DNA of 64,000 nucleotides from CBFDBF01 sp050291465 (GCA_050291465.1 JBNKJV010000003.1:124001-188000); one strand, 5' to 3'. Numbered from the stretch's first letter, positions 38,337 to 48,510 are shown. Notes: generated from the letters alone by a model not told the origin. Numbers and translations are program-made.

Positions 38337-39166
38337 TACGCCAACCCTCTTGCACCCAACACGGGTGTCCTCCACCCCATTCCCACCTTCGGTGAGGCAC
38401 CCTCCCCGTTATCCGCCTTCTTGCGGATGGCAAACCCGTTGGTGTAACGCAAATCCACCTCCTGCAACTGCAACTGCTTGCGCTGCAACAACGGATAAAT
38501 GCGGAAAAATCGCGCCAGCCGCATTTCGATATCCTTTTTTCCCAATCTCACAACCAGTCCGTTATCCGTCTTCAAGGTCCAGGCACGGCGCGCATCCAGC
38601 GTTATCTGCTGCACCGCCATTCCCAGTGAATCCAGACGGGCATTCAGATCCCGGTAACGGCCCACAATCTCCAGCTCACTCCCTTCCGGCCCGGCAAATA
38701 CCGGAAGTCCGGGGGGAATCTCCGTCGCCGGCGGCCGAAATACCTGCCCCCGAACATTGAGCAAACGCCCCTCCTGCCAGCGGGCCAACGGCACCTGTTC
38801 CGTCACCGACAGACGCAGGGTATCGGGCCAGACCAAGCGCACGCTTACCCGGTCCACCCAGGGCAGATCCTCCGCGGATGTCCGTATGGCGGCCACATCA
38901 ATAGCAAAAAAGCCTCTCCGCAGATGGGGCTCCAACACCCGCTGTACGTCTTCCCGTTTGAGGTGCTGAAAACCGCCGTCGATGCGAACCACCTTCAGGG
39001 GCAACAACTCCGGATCCTGCAGCTTCCTTACCCCCCACACCGCGGTGCCGCCGATCAGAACAGCCAGCAGCATCAGCAGCAGCGCCCGCGCCGGACGGAA
39101 CAGACGCCCTCCGTCGTCGCTGCTCCGGCTCTGCCGCTTGCCGATCATGGTCGCCGCTTCCACCAT
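38336..39166 (-). CDS. ftsQ: Cell division protein FtsQ
   Basis: A 276-residue bitopic protein of the FtsQLB divisome complex. A cytoplasmic head is followed by a membrane segment (about 23-45, ALLLMLLAVLIGGTAVWGV), a POTRA domain (LKVVRIDGGFQHLKREDV) and a beta domain. The ATG at MVEAATMIGKRQ overlaps the ddl stop (TGATG), which supports it over an earlier non-ATG codon. A proline/arginine-rich stretch before the helix is typical. Confidence 0.92.
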   Translation of the reverse strand: MVEAATMIGKRQSRSSDDGGRLFRPARALLLMLLAVLIGGTAVWGVRKLQDPELLPLKVVRIDGGFQHLKREDVQRVLEPHLRRGFFAIDVAAIRTSAEDLPWVDRVSVRLVWPDTLRLSVTEQVPLARWQEGRLLNVRGQVFRPPATEIPPGLPVFAGPEGSELEIVGRYRDLNARLDSLGMAVQQITLDARRAWTLKTDNGLVVRLGKKDIEMRLARFFRIYPLLQRKQLQLQEVDLRYTNGFAIRKKADNGEGASPKVGMGWRTPVLGARGLA

Positions 39167-40089
39167 CAACGCGCCTCCAACGTGGTCGCGAGGATGCGCC
39201 ACACCAACTCCGCAAAGTCGATACCGGACGCCCGCGCCGCCATCGGAACCAGGCTGTGATCGGTCATGCCCGGTACCGTATTCACCTCGATCAACCAGGG
39301 ATCACCCGTCCCGTCCACCATCATGTCCACCCGTCCCCAACCGCTGGCACCGACCGCCGCAAAGGCCAGACCGGCGAGATCCTGGAACTGCTTCTCCTTT
39401 GTCGCCTCCAGTCCGCAGGGACAGATATAGCGGGTGGTATCGGCGCTGTATTTCGCTTCGTAGTCGTAAAAGGCGTGGGGTGTCTCCAGCCTTATCAGCG
39501 GTAGCGTCTGACCATCCAGAATGGACGCGGTGTACTCCTGACCGGTGATCCATCGCTCCACCATCACCTGCCCGTCGTATTCCCGTGCCGCCGACCACGC
39601 CGACGCCAGCTCTTCTGCGTTCTCCACCCGTGCCATACCGATACTGGAACCTTCGTGCACCGGCTTGACCATCAACGGGAATCCGAGTCGCTCCGCCTCG
39701 GCCAAGGTCTCCTCCCGATCAACCATGAGGAAGTCGGGGGTGGGGAGTCCCAATCCACGCCACAGCAACTTGCAGCGGTACTTGTCCATACCCAGTGCGG
39801 AACCACCCACACCGCTTCCGGTGTAGGGAAGGTCCAGGGTCTCCAACGCCCCCTGAATCACACCGTCCTCCCCGCCCCGGCCGTGCAGGACCACGAACAC
39901 CCGGTCAAATTCCCCCTCGATCAACTGCTCAAGTACCCGCTCCGCCGCATCCACCGGATGGGCGTCCACCCCCCGGGCGATCAGGGCTTCCAGCACCGCG
40001 GCACCGCTCCTCAGAGAGACCTCGCGTTCCGCGGAACGCCCGCCCAGGAGCACCGCCACTTTGCCGAAATCAGCCGCGGAAACCGTCAT
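39166..40089 (-). CDS. ddl: D-alanine-D-alanine ligase
   Basis: A 307-residue ATP-grasp ligase making the D-Ala-D-Ala end of the peptidoglycan peptide. The N terminus shows VAVLLGGRSAEREVSLRSG, followed by HGRGGEDGVIQGALE, KPVHEGSSIGMARV (ATP loop) and GRVDMMVDGTGDPWLIEVNT split around the Mg site. It matches DdlB, the type encoded in dcw clusters. It overlaps murB by 4 bp and ftsQ by 3 bp. Confidence 0.97.
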   Translation of the reverse strand: MTVSAADFGKVAVLLGGRSAEREVSLRSGAAVLEALIARGVDAHPVDAAERVLEQLIEGEFDRVFVVLHGRGGEDGVIQGALETLDLPYTGSGVGGSALGMDKYRCKLLWRGLGLPTPDFLMVDREETLAEAERLGFPLMVKPVHEGSSIGMARVENAEELASAWSAAREYDGQVMVERWITGQEYTASILDGQTLPLIRLETPHAFYDYEAKYSADTTRYICPCGLEATKEKQFQDLAGLAFAAVGASGWGRVDMMVDGTGDPWLIEVNTVPGMTDHSLVPMAARASGIDFAELVWRILATTLEAR

Positions 40090-40988
40090 TTCATCGGCCC
40101 CTCTTCACCCACGATATGTACCTCCGTCTGCAGGCGGATGCCGCTGGCCTCTTCCACCCGATCCCGCACGGTATTGATCAACGCCTCGATATCCGCCGCC
40201 GTCGCTTCCCCGGCATTGATAATGAAATTCGCATGCTTACCTGACACATAGGCATTGCCGATGGAGAAATTCTTCAGGTCCGCGGCCTCGATCAGGCGCG
40301 CCGCATAATCTCCCTCCGGATTGCGGAATACCGAACCGCAGCTGGGAAGCCCGATAGGCTGGGTGGCGGCCCGTTTTTCCAGCAGCTGCTGGACCTCCTG
40401 CAGCGCGGCCTCGCCATCACCCGGTTGCAGCTTCAGAACCACCGCCAGGAACCACTCCCCTTCCGGCCGTCCCACCTGGCGGTAGCCGATATCAAAGTCC
40501 GCCGGTTCCCGGCTGCGCACGTTGCCCTGGCGATCGACGGTCTCCACCGCCGCGACGCACCCCCAGATCTCGTTCCCAAAGGCACCGGCATTCATCGCCA
40601 GGGCCCCTCCCATGGTGCCGGGAATCCCGGCAAGGAACTCGGCACCGCAGAGGTCGTTGCCGGCGGCAAAGCGGGCCACCCGGGCGCACGCCACACCGGC
40701 CTCCGCCCGCAGACCGCCGTCCGCCAGCAGCTCCAGTCCGTTCAACACGCCCTGGGTGGCGATAACGGTACCGTTGAACCCCCCGTCCCGAACCAGCAGA
40801 TTGCTGCCGAGACCGAGCCACAGCAGTGGTTCGTCGGCGGGAAGCGACTGCAGAAACCGCACCAGGTCGGCACTGTCAGCCGGTTTGTAAAAACGCCGAG
40901 CCGGACCGCCTACCCGCCAGGTGGTGTGGTGCGAAAGGGGCTCGTCGTAGCGCAATTCACCTGCCGGTTTGATCGCCGTCGCCATCAT
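40086..40988 (-). CDS. murB: UDP-N-acetylmuramate dehydrogenase
   Basis: A 300-residue FAD-dependent reductase that converts UDP-GlcNAc-enolpyruvate to UDP-MurNAc. The type I/II FAD signature TTWRVGGPARRFYKP lies at about residue 22, and FLAGIPGTMGGALAMNAGA and LPSCGSVFRNPEGDYA follow; the Ser of CGS is the proton donor. ISGKHANFIINAGEATA-like text (YVSGKHANFIINAG) near the end is diagnostic. Stop and start codons overlap with murC and ddl. Confidence 0.96.
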   Translation of the reverse strand: MMATAIKPAGELRYDEPLSHHTTWRVGGPARRFYKPADSADLVRFLQSLPADEPLLWLGLGSNLLVRDGGFNGTVIATQGVLNGLELLADGGLRAEAGVACARVARFAAGNDLCGAEFLAGIPGTMGGALAMNAGAFGNEIWGCVAAVETVDRQGNVRSREPADFDIGYRQVGRPEGEWFLAVVLKLQPGDGEAALQEVQQLLEKRAATQPIGLPSCGSVFRNPEGDYAARLIEAADLKNFSIGNAYVSGKHANFIINAGEATAADIEALINTVRDRVEEASGIRLQTEVHIVGEEGPMK

Positions 40989-42436
40989 CAGCTTTCACCT
41001 CCTGTACAGAGCGTCTCCGGTAACCGGGCCGCCACCGCCCCGATATCCCCCGCTCCAAGGGTCAGTACCATATCGCCGTCCTGAAGCAGTCCGGCCAACA
41101 CCTCCGGCACCTCCTCCGCGTCCGCGACGAATACCGGATCCACCTGTCCCCGCATGCGCACGGCGCGGCTCAGGGTCCGTCCGTCCGCTCCCGGGATCGG
41201 CTCTTCACCCGCCGCATAGACCTCCGTCAGCACCAGCACGTCGGCCTGAGAAAGCACCTGTACGAAATCCTCAAACTGCTCCTGGGTGCGGCTGTAGCGG
41301 TGGGGCTGAAAGACCAGCACCACCCGCCTGCCGGGCCACCCCTCACGGGCCGCCGCCAGGGTGGCCTCGATCTCTTTCGGATGATGTCCGTAGTCGTCCA
41401 CCAACATCACGCTTCCGTCCCGGATACGGCATCCCTCGTCACTCACCTGGAAGCGGCGCCCGATACCCTGGAAACGCTCCAGACCCCGTGCGATCGCCTC
41501 CTTGTCCACACCCAGTTCCCGTGCCACCGCAATAGCCGCCAGGGCGTTCAGCACGTTGTGCCGACCGGGGAGATTGAGGGTCAGATGCAGCGGCTCCTCA
41601 CCGGAAGCGAAGCGGACCGAAAAGTGCGTCCGCATCCCGTCCTGCCGGATATCGAATGCCTGCAGATCCGCTTCCTCACTGATGCCGTAGGTTTGGACCG
41701 GGCGGGAGATCTGCGGCAGCAGTCCCCGAACCTTGTCGTCATCTATACAGAGCACCGCATGCCCGTAGAACGGCAGGTGATGCAGAAACTCGATGAAGGT
41801 CCCCAACAACCGGTTGAAGTCGCCGTCATAGGTGGTCATATGATCCGCATCGATGTTGGTCACCACCGCCATCATGGGCTGCAGATACAGAAACGAGGCG
41901 TCGCTTTCATCCGCTTCCGCCACCAGAAACTCTCCCGCCCCCAGCCGGGCGTTGCTGCCCGCGCTGTTAAGACGGCCGCCGATGACGAAGGTGGGATCCA
42001 GCCCGCCCTCCGCCAACAGACTGGCGGTGAGACTGGTGGTGGTGGTCTTGCCGTGAGTCCCGGCCACGGCGATACCGAAACGGAAACGCATCAGCTCAGC
42101 CAGCATCTCCGCCCGCGGTACCACCGGTATACGCTCCTCCCGCGCCGTCGCTACTTCCGGGTTGTCCGCCTGCACCGCACTGGAGACCACCACCGCATCG
42201 GCACCGGAGATGTTCTCCGCCCGGTGACCGATCTTGATCTCCGCGCCCTGCTGCTCCAGCCGGGCGACCACCGGGTTGCGCCGCATATCGGAACCGGAGA
42301 CCCGATAACCGAGATTGAGCAACACCTCGGCGATACCGCTCATACCCACCCCGCCGATGCCGACGAAATGGATGTGACGCATACGTCCCATCGCCTCCGC
42401 GGCATGTCTGAGCTGCACTCCTTCCCGGGTATTCAT
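40988..42436 (-). CDS. murC: UDP-N-acetylmuramate-L-alanine ligase
   Basis: A 482-residue Mur ligase adding L-Ala to UDP-MurNAc. The N-terminal domain has RHIHFVGIGGVGMSGIAEVL, the central ATP site AVAGTHGKTTTTSLTA at about residue 121, and the C-terminal domain VLVFQPHRYSRTQ and DDYGHHPKEIEATL. It overlaps murG by 4 bp (ATGA) and murB by 1-3 bases. Confidence 0.97.
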   Translation of the reverse strand: MNTREGVQLRHAAEAMGRMRHIHFVGIGGVGMSGIAEVLLNLGYRVSGSDMRRNPVVARLEQQGAEIKIGHRAENISGADAVVVSSAVQADNPEVATAREERIPVVPRAEMLAELMRFRFGIAVAGTHGKTTTTSLTASLLAEGGLDPTFVIGGRLNSAGSNARLGAGEFLVAEADESDASFLYLQPMMAVVTNIDADHMTTYDGDFNRLLGTFIEFLHHLPFYGHAVLCIDDDKVRGLLPQISRPVQTYGISEEADLQAFDIRQDGMRTHFSVRFASGEEPLHLTLNLPGRHNVLNALAAIAVARELGVDKEAIARGLERFQGIGRRFQVSDEGCRIRDGSVMLVDDYGHHPKEIEATLAAAREGWPGRRVVLVFQPHRYSRTQEQFEDFVQVLSQADVLVLTEVYAAGEEPIPGADGRTLSRAVRMRGQVDPVFVADAEEVPEVLAGLLQDGDMVLTLGAGDIGAVAARLPETLCTGGES

Positions 42437-43509
42437 GCGCCCATCACCTCCTCGCAGATATCGGCCACCCGCGCCGCCGCCCCGTCCTGGGCACAGCCCC
42501 GGGCCGCCGCCGCCATGGTCAGCAACGTCTCCCGGTCCGTCAGCAGTTCCCGCAGCAGCTGCGCCAGACCCTGCACGGACATTTCCGCTTCCGGCAGCAG
42601 CCGCGCCGCCCCGGAAGCGGTAAGAAAATCGGCGTTTCGGGTCTGGTGGTCATCCACGGCAAAGGGAAAAGGCACCAGGACCGAGGCCACCCCGGCGGCC
42701 GCCAGTTCCGATATGGTCAACGCACCCGCCCGGCAGACCACCAGATCCGCCCACCCATAGGCCTCCGCCATATCGGCGATAAACGGCACCACCGTAGCCG
42801 CCAGGTCCGCCTGCTCATAGGCCGCCGCCGTCATCTCCGCCTTTCCTCTCCCGGTCTGATGCCTTACCTCCGGCCGCTGTTCCGGATCCAGCAGCGCCAG
42901 GGCTTGGGGCAGGATCTCGTTCAACGCCCGCGCCCCCTGGGATCCTCCGAGCACCAACAGTCGCGGCGTCGCCCCGTGCCCGGCTACGCGCTCCCGCGGT
43001 GCCGGCAGTGCGGCGATCTCCGGTCGTACCGGGTTGCCCACGGCCGTCGCATCCGCCGCGGAAAAACTGCCGGGAAACGCCTCCAACACCCGGGAGGCGA
43101 TCCGCGCCAGCCAACGGTTGGTGAGCCCGGGGATGGCGTTCTGTTCATGCACGATCAGGGGAATACCCAGCAGGCGCGCCATCACACCTCCCGGTCCCGA
43201 TACAAATCCGCCCATACCCAACACCACCGCCGGCCGGTTACGGCGCAAGATCCGGTAGGCCTGCAGCATGGCACCAAGGAGCTTGAACGGCGCGGCAAGC
43301 CATTGGCCCACCCCCTTACCCCGCAGCCCGTGGATCGAGATCCACTCGCTGCGAAAACCGGCATCCGGCACCACCCTCACCTCAAAGCCGCCCCGGGAAC
43401 CGAGCCAGACCACGTCCACCCCCCGCCCGCGCAGCTCCCGTGCCACCGCCAGCGCGGGAAAGACGTGTCCCCCTGTTCCTCCGGCCATGATCATCACGCG
43501 CGCGCCCAT
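42433..43509 (-). CDS. murG: UDP-GlcNAc:lipid I GlcNAc-transferase (lipid II synthase)
   Basis: A 358-residue GT28 enzyme on the inner membrane face. It starts RVMIMAGGTGGHVFPALAVA, with the GGTGGH loop. It continues with LIVHEQNAIPGLTNRWLARI, LVLGGSQGARALN and the C-terminal donor site CRAGALTISELAAAGVASVL. It converts lipid I to lipid II. It overlaps ftsW by 16 bp. Confidence 0.97.
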   Translation of the reverse strand: MGARVMIMAGGTGGHVFPALAVARELRGRGVDVVWLGSRGGFEVRVVPDAGFRSEWISIHGLRGKGVGQWLAAPFKLLGAMLQAYRILRRNRPAVVLGMGGFVSGPGGVMARLLGIPLIVHEQNAIPGLTNRWLARIASRVLEAFPGSFSAADATAVGNPVRPEIAALPAPRERVAGHGATPRLLVLGGSQGARALNEILPQALALLDPEQRPEVRHQTGRGKAEMTAAAYEQADLAATVVPFIADMAEAYGWADLVVCRAGALTISELAAAGVASVLVPFPFAVDDHQTRNADFLTASGAARLLPEAEMSVQGLAQLLRELLTDRETLLTMAAAARGCAQDGAAARVADICEEVMGA

Positions 43510-44678
43510 CGAACCCGTCCCGTCCCCGTTACCGGGTCTTCCCGTCTGATCTCGTAATCGATACGCACCAGAATGGCGATCACCACACAGGCCACGATGA
43601 TGCTGTTACCGCCGTAGCTCATCAGCGGCAGTGTCAGTCCCTTGGTCGGTAACAGCCCCACGTTCACCCCGATATTGATAAACGCCTGTATCCCGATCCA
43701 GAGACCGAACCCCTGTGCCACATAGGCGGCAAAACGCCGCTGCAGGGCTTCCGCCCTGGCGCCGATACGGAATGCCCGCCATACCACTAGCGAAAACAGG
43801 GAGATGACCAGCAGCGTTCCCATAAGACCCAGTTCCTCACCGATCACCGCCATCAGAAAATCGGTATGGGCCTCCGGCAGATAGAACTGCTTCTGGATAC
43901 CGTTACCGAGACCGACTCCGAACCACTCCCCACGGCCGAAGGCGATCAGCGCCTGGGCCAGCTGGTATCCGCTGTTCTCCACATCCGCCCAGGGATCGAG
44001 GAAGGCGGTAATGCGCTGCAATCGATAGGGGGAGTAGAGAACCAGACTGGCCAGTGCGGTACCGGCCAGCGCCAGCAGTACCGTAAACTGCCAGATCGGC
44101 ACGCCGCCGAGGAACAGCATCCCTAGGGCGGTAGCCAGCAGGACGGCGGTCGTACCGAAATCGGGCTGAACCATAATCAGAGAGGAGGCGACCACCAGCA
44201 GGATCATCGGCTTGACGAATCCCCAGAGGGTGTGGGTGACCTCCGACTGACGCCGTACCAGATATCCGGCGATATAGATCACCAGAAACAGTTTCATGAA
44301 CTCGGAACTCTGCAGACTGAAAGGACCGATCGGGATCCAGCGGGTGGCACCGTTCACCTCCCGGCCCAGGCCCGGCAGCAGCACCGCAATCAACAGAAAC
44401 AGCCCCAGGAAATAGAGCGTCGTCCCACTTTTTTCCCACTGCTCCGTGGAGATCCGGAATACCACCAGGGCCGCTACCAGCCCGATACCCAGGGCGATCA
44501 GATGACGGTTAAAGAAATAGAAAGGCGCGCTGCTGATCCGGTGCAGCGAGGCAGACGCCACCATCACCAGTCCCAAACCCAGGAGAACCGCCGCCGCGCC
44601 GATGAGTGTGTAGTCGAGATCGGGCATCAGCGGCGCACTTTCGTTGTGGGTGGCCTGGAGACGAAGTTCGGCGCTCAT
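43494..44678 (-). CDS. ftsW: SEDS peptidoglycan glycosyltransferase FtsW
   Basis: 394 residues with about ten membrane segments. SEDS motifs include GREVNGATRWIPIGPFSLQSSEFMK (in two parts), the catalytic-loop Asp/Glu region GLGNGIQKQFYLPEAHTDFLMAVIGEELG, and the C-terminal TKGLTLPLMSYGGNSIIVAC signature. FtsW polymerises septal glycan with FtsI. The ATG overlapping the murD stop (ATGA) was taken over a GTG three codons earlier. Confidence 0.95.
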   Translation of the reverse strand: MSAELRLQATHNESAPLMPDLDYTLIGAAAVLLGLGLVMVASASLHRISSAPFYFFNRHLIALGIGLVAALVVFRISTEQWEKSGTTLYFLGLFLLIAVLLPGLGREVNGATRWIPIGPFSLQSSEFMKLFLVIYIAGYLVRRQSEVTHTLWGFVKPMILLVVASSLIMVQPDFGTTAVLLATALGMLFLGGVPIWQFTVLLALAGTALASLVLYSPYRLQRITAFLDPWADVENSGYQLAQALIAFGRGEWFGVGLGNGIQKQFYLPEAHTDFLMAVIGEELGLMGTLLVISLFSLVVWRAFRIGARAEALQRRFAAYVAQGFGLWIGIQAFINIGVNVGLLPTKGLTLPLMSYGGNSIIVACVVIAILVRIDYEIRREDPVTGTGRVRWARA

Positions 44679-46060
44679 TGGATCCACCCCATCACTGCAT
44701 CCATGAAGCGCCGGCCCCGGTCTTCATAGTTTTCAAACATGTCGAAACTGGCACAGGCGGGTGACAGCAGTACCCGGTCTCCCGGCCGGGCCTGTTGCGC
44801 GGCGATCTCCACCGCCTCGTCCATATCCCCGGCGTAAAACAGCGGAACGTTGCCGGTCAGGACCCGTTCCAGGGAGGGCGCGTCCCGACCGATCAGGACC
44901 ACCGCCCGGGCGGTGCGCGCCACCACCGGCGCCAGAGGCGCGAAATCGGCACCCTTGCAATCACCTCCGGCGATCAGGACGGTTTGGCCCTCGGTCTCGG
45001 CATCCAAACCTTCCAGGGCCGCCACGCAGGCCCCCACATTGGTACCCTTGGAGTCGTTATACCAACGCACACCCTGGTGCTCAGCCACAAACTGGGTACG
45101 GTGCGGCAAACCGGGAAACCGCCGCAGCGCCGCCAGCATCCCTTCCATCTGCAGGCCGATGGCGCTGCCCAGGGCCAGTGCCGCCAGGGCGTTGGCCCGG
45201 TTGTGGCTGCCGGGAACCAGCAGATCGGCGGCCCGCATCAGTTTCCGCTCTCCCTGACAAATCCAGACAGCGTCTGCATACTGGCGCAACCCGAAACAGC
45301 CGGCCTCCGGTTCGCCCAGGGTAAAGAACAGGTCATTGCCGTCACCCTGGCGCATGGCCATCACCGCGGCGTCATCGAGGTTGAAAATGCGTTTTTGCGC
45401 CCCCCGGTAGATCACGGCCTTGGCCGCCCCGTAGGCGCCCACGTCGTCATACCGGTCCATATGATCCGGGGAGAGATTCAGGACCACCGCCGCCGCCGGG
45501 CGCAGGGAGTGGGTGGTCTCCAGCTGGAAACTGGAAAGCTCCAGCACATACAACGCTGTATCCTCGTCCAGAAGATCCAGCGCCGGTTCTCCCAGGTTGC
45601 CGCCCACCTTCACCTTCAGCCCCGCCTGCTGGGCCATTTCCCCCAGCAGCGAGGTAACGGTGCTCTTACCGTTGGATCCGGTTATGGCCACCACCGGCGC
45701 CGTGGCCTGGGAGGCGAACAACTCCACATCGCCCACCACCGGAATCCCGCGCGCCAGGGCCTGCTGAATCAGCGGCTCCTTCAGGGAAACCCCCGGCGAA
45801 ACCACCAGCTGCTCCGCCTCCTCAAACACCACCGGATCAAAGCGTCCCAGAAACAGGGCGGTATCGGGGAGTTCACTGCGCAAGCTTTCCAGCCCCGGCG
45901 GATCTTCCCGGCTGTCGATGACCGCCGCCGGGATGCCGCGAGCGGCAAAAAAACGGGCGCAGGAAAGCCCGGTCTTGCCGAGCCCGACAATCAAGGTCTT
46001 ACTCTTCAGCACACCCGATTGCTGCATTCCGTTGTTTTCTCTCTGTAACGACAAACCCAT
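44675..46060 (-). CDS. murD: UDP-N-acetylmuramoyl-L-alanine-D-glutamate ligase
   Basis: A 461-residue Mur ligase adding D-Glu. The N terminus has TLIVGLGKTGLSCARFFAARG, the ATP site is VVAITGSNGKSTVTSLLGEM, and the C-terminal part has WYNDSKGTNVGACVAAL and LIAGGDCKGADFAPL. The end, SFDMFENYEDRGRRFMDAV, is the family's hallmark. The gene starts 1 bp after the mraY stop. Confidence 0.97.
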   Translation of the reverse strand: MGLSLQRENNGMQQSGVLKSKTLIVGLGKTGLSCARFFAARGIPAAVIDSREDPPGLESLRSELPDTALFLGRFDPVVFEEAEQLVVSPGVSLKEPLIQQALARGIPVVGDVELFASQATAPVVAITGSNGKSTVTSLLGEMAQQAGLKVKVGGNLGEPALDLLDEDTALYVLELSSFQLETTHSLRPAAAVVLNLSPDHMDRYDDVGAYGAAKAVIYRGAQKRIFNLDDAAVMAMRQGDGNDLFFTLGEPEAGCFGLRQYADAVWICQGERKLMRAADLLVPGSHNRANALAALALGSAIGLQMEGMLAALRRFPGLPHRTQFVAEHQGVRWYNDSKGTNVGACVAALEGLDAETEGQTVLIAGGDCKGADFAPLAPVVARTARAVVLIGRDAPSLERVLTGNVPLFYAGDMDEAVEIAAQQARPGDRVLLSPACASFDMFENYEDRGRRFMDAVMGWIQ

Positions 46061-46061
46061 A

Positions 46062-47144
46062 TCACCTGATCTTCAGACTGGAGAGTGCTACCAGCACCAG
46101 GATCACGGTAACGATCCAGAAACGCACAATGACCCGCGGCTCGGGCCACCCTTTCAATTCAAAATGGTGATGCAGCGGCGCCATGCGAAAGATGCGCCGG
46201 CCGGTCAGCTTGTAAGAGGCCACCTGCAGGATCACGGAGACGGTCTCCATGACAAACACACCGCCCGCTATCAGCAGCACCAGTTCCTGCCGCACCACCA
46301 CTGCCACCATCCCCAGGGCCGCGCCCAGGGCGAGGGCCCCCACGTCCCCCATGAACACCTGTGCCGGATAGGCGTTGAACCAGAGAAATCCCAGACCGGC
46401 ACCCACCAGCGCACCGCAGAACACCGCCATCTCCCCCGCCCCCGGCAGAAAAGGGATAAGCAGATAGTTGGCGATACCGCCGTGACCGGTTACATAGGCG
46501 AATATCCCCATGGCCCCGGCCACCAGAACCGTGGGCATGATCGCCAGGCCGTCGAGCCCGTCGGTGAGGTTCACGGCGTTACTGGAACCCACCACCACGA
46601 AATAGGTGAAGAGCACGAACCAGGGACCCATGTCGATCACCAGGTTCTTGAAGAAGGGGAAAATCAGCTGGGTTTCCAGCGGACTCTCGGCGGTAAAATA
46701 GAGGAACAACGCGGCACCCAAAGCCACCACCGACTGCCAGAGATATTTGTAGCGGGCCGAAAGGCCGGCGGAATCCCTTAACACCAGCTTTTTATAATCG
46801 TCGTAAAAACCGATGACCCCGAACAGCAGGGTCACCAGCAGCACGACCCAGACATAGCGGTTACTGAGATCCGACCAGAACAGGGTGCTCACGGCGACCG
46901 CCACCAGCAACAGCGCCCCGCCCATGGTGGGGGTGCCGGCCTTGGTGAGATGACTCTCAGGCCCGTCGTCCCTTACGGTCTGGCCGATCTGGTGGAAACT
47001 GAGCCGGCGTATCATCAGCGGACCCACCAGGAACGAGATGGCCAGCGCCGTGAGCGTTCCCAGGATGGCGCGCAGTGTCAGGTATTGGAAAACGTTGAAC
47101 CCGGAATCGAAACGAGCCAGATATTCGGTCAGATAGAGCAGCAT
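46062..47144 (-). CDS. mraY: Phospho-N-acetylmuramoyl-pentapeptide transferase
   Basis: A 360-residue polytopic enzyme that makes lipid I from UDP-MurNAc-pentapeptide and undecaprenyl phosphate. The signatures are HLTKAGTPTMGGALLLVA, VIGFYDDYKKLV (DDxxK), NAVNLTDGLDGLAI (Mg-binding Asp) and the histidine loop APLHHHFELKGWPE. About ten membrane helices are seen. It lies 1 bp behind murF. Confidence 0.98.
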   Translation of the reverse strand: MLLYLTEYLARFDSGFNVFQYLTLRAILGTLTALAISFLVGPLMIRRLSFHQIGQTVRDDGPESHLTKAGTPTMGGALLLVAVAVSTLFWSDLSNRYVWVVLLVTLLFGVIGFYDDYKKLVLRDSAGLSARYKYLWQSVVALGAALFLYFTAESPLETQLIFPFFKNLVIDMGPWFVLFTYFVVVGSSNAVNLTDGLDGLAIMPTVLVAGAMGIFAYVTGHGGIANYLLIPFLPGAGEMAVFCGALVGAGLGFLWFNAYPAQVFMGDVGALALGAALGMVAVVVRQELVLLIAGGVFVMETVSVILQVASYKLTGRRIFRMAPLHHHFELKGWPEPRVIVRFWIVTVILVLVALSSLKIR

Positions 47145-47145
47145 C

Positions 47146-48510
47146 TCAGTTTATCCCCCCTGCAACGAGTGCCCGGATCACTTGCTCCATGCCCGCCCGG
47201 CGCGAACCTTTGACAAGTACCCGGTCGCCGCTCTCCAGATCCTGATGGAGGGCATCTATCAGACGCTCCCGGTTCTCAAAAATGCGGCCTCCGCGACCGA
47301 AGGCCTCCGCCGCCCGGCCCGCCGGACCGACGCCGTAGAGATGATCGATACCGGCCGCCCGCGCCTGCTCCCCGAGCCCCTGATAGAACCGGTCTACATC
47401 CTCGCCCAGTTCCGCCAGTTCCCCGAGCACCAGATAACGGCGCCCCGGAGCCGTCGCCAGTACCGATATGGCGGCAACCACCGAATCTGGATTGGCGTTA
47501 TAGCTGTCATCGATCAACTGAACGCCACCTCTGCCGGCAAGGGGCTGTAAACGACCGGTAACCGGCTTAAGTTCAGACAGACCGCGCCGGATCTCATCGT
47601 CACCGACCCCCAGCTGCTGGGTCGCGGCGATGGCGGCAAGGGCATTGGCCCGGTTGTGACGGCCCGCCAGCCGCAGCTCGATCTCCAACGTCCCCCGGGG
47701 GGTCTGCACCGGGAAACGGTTGTAAAAACCCCGACTGTCCCAGCCGCTCTCCTCCTCCCTCGCCGGGCTGAAGACATCCGCCGGCCGTTCCAGGCCGAAA
47801 CTGAGAACACGATAGCCGGCCGCCAGTTCACGCCAGAGATCCGCCCAGGGATCGTCACCGTTGAATACCAGCACTCCGTCCGTTTTCAGGCCGGCGACGA
47901 TCTCGCCTTTGGCGCGGGCCACTCCCTCCAGGGTACCGAAACCCTCCAGATGTGCCCGCCCGGCGTTGTTTAGTACCGCCACATCGGGTTGGGCGATGGC
48001 ACTCAGATAACCTATCTCCCCGGGGGCGCTGGCCCCGAGTTCCACCACCACGTACTCCTGCTCCTGCAACTCCAACAGTGTCAGGGGCAGTCCGATATGG
48101 TTGTTCAGATTCCCCGTTGTCGCCAGGACGCTTCCCCTGCACTGCAGGATGGAAGCGATCATCTCTTTGACCGTGGTTTTCCCGTTGCTGCCGGTCACCG
48201 CGATCACCGGCACCGTTACACTGCCGCGCCAGGCGGCGGCCAGTCGTCCCAGTGCGGAACAGGTATCCGCCACCTGCAGCCGCGGCAGATCGATCGGCAA
48301 ATCCCGCTCCACCATCGCCCCCACGGCACCGGCCGCCGCCGCCTGGGGCAGATAATCATGGCCGTCATAGCGGGGACCGCGAAGGGCCACGAACAGGTCA
48401 CCCTGTTTCACCTTGCGGCTGTCGGTACTGACGGAAGCGAAGGTGGCGTCGGCGCCGAGCAGATGCCCCCGCAGGAGGTCGGCGGTCTGGGACAGGCTGA
48501 AGCTGATCAT
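47146..48510 (-). CDS. murF: UDP-MurNAc-tripeptide-D-Ala-D-Ala ligase
   Basis: A 454-residue Mur ligase that adds D-Ala-D-Ala. The N-terminal domain has SVSTDSRKVKQGDLFVALRG, the ATP site is VIAVTGSNGKTTVKEMIASI, and the C-terminal region has LIDDSYNANPDSVVAAI. It overlaps the murE stop by 4 bp (ATGA). Confidence 0.97.
   Translation of the reverse strand: MISFSLSQTADLLRGHLLGADATFASVSTDSRKVKQGDLFVALRGPRYDGHDYLPQAAAAGAVGAMVERDLPIDLPRLQVADTCSALGRLAAAWRGSVTVPVIAVTGSNGKTTVKEMIASILQCRGSVLATTGNLNNHIGLPLTLLELQEQEYVVVELGASAPGEIGYLSAIAQPDVAVLNNAGRAHLEGFGTLEGVARAKGEIVAGLKTDGVLVFNGDDPWADLWRELAAGYRVLSFGLERPADVFSPAREEESGWDSRGFYNRFPVQTPRGTLEIELRLAGRHNRANALAAIAATQQLGVGDDEIRRGLSELKPVTGRLQPLAGRGGVQLIDDSYNANPDSVVAAISVLATAPGRRYLVLGELAELGEDVDRFYQGLGEQARAAGIDHLYGVGPAGRAAEAFGRGGRIFENRERLIDALHQDLESGDRVLVKGSRRAGMEQVIRALVAGGIN

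Noticed and set aside
41300..42760. Open frame of 486 codons on the plus strand over murC and murG
   Set aside because: Antisense to two coupled, fully conserved dcw genes.
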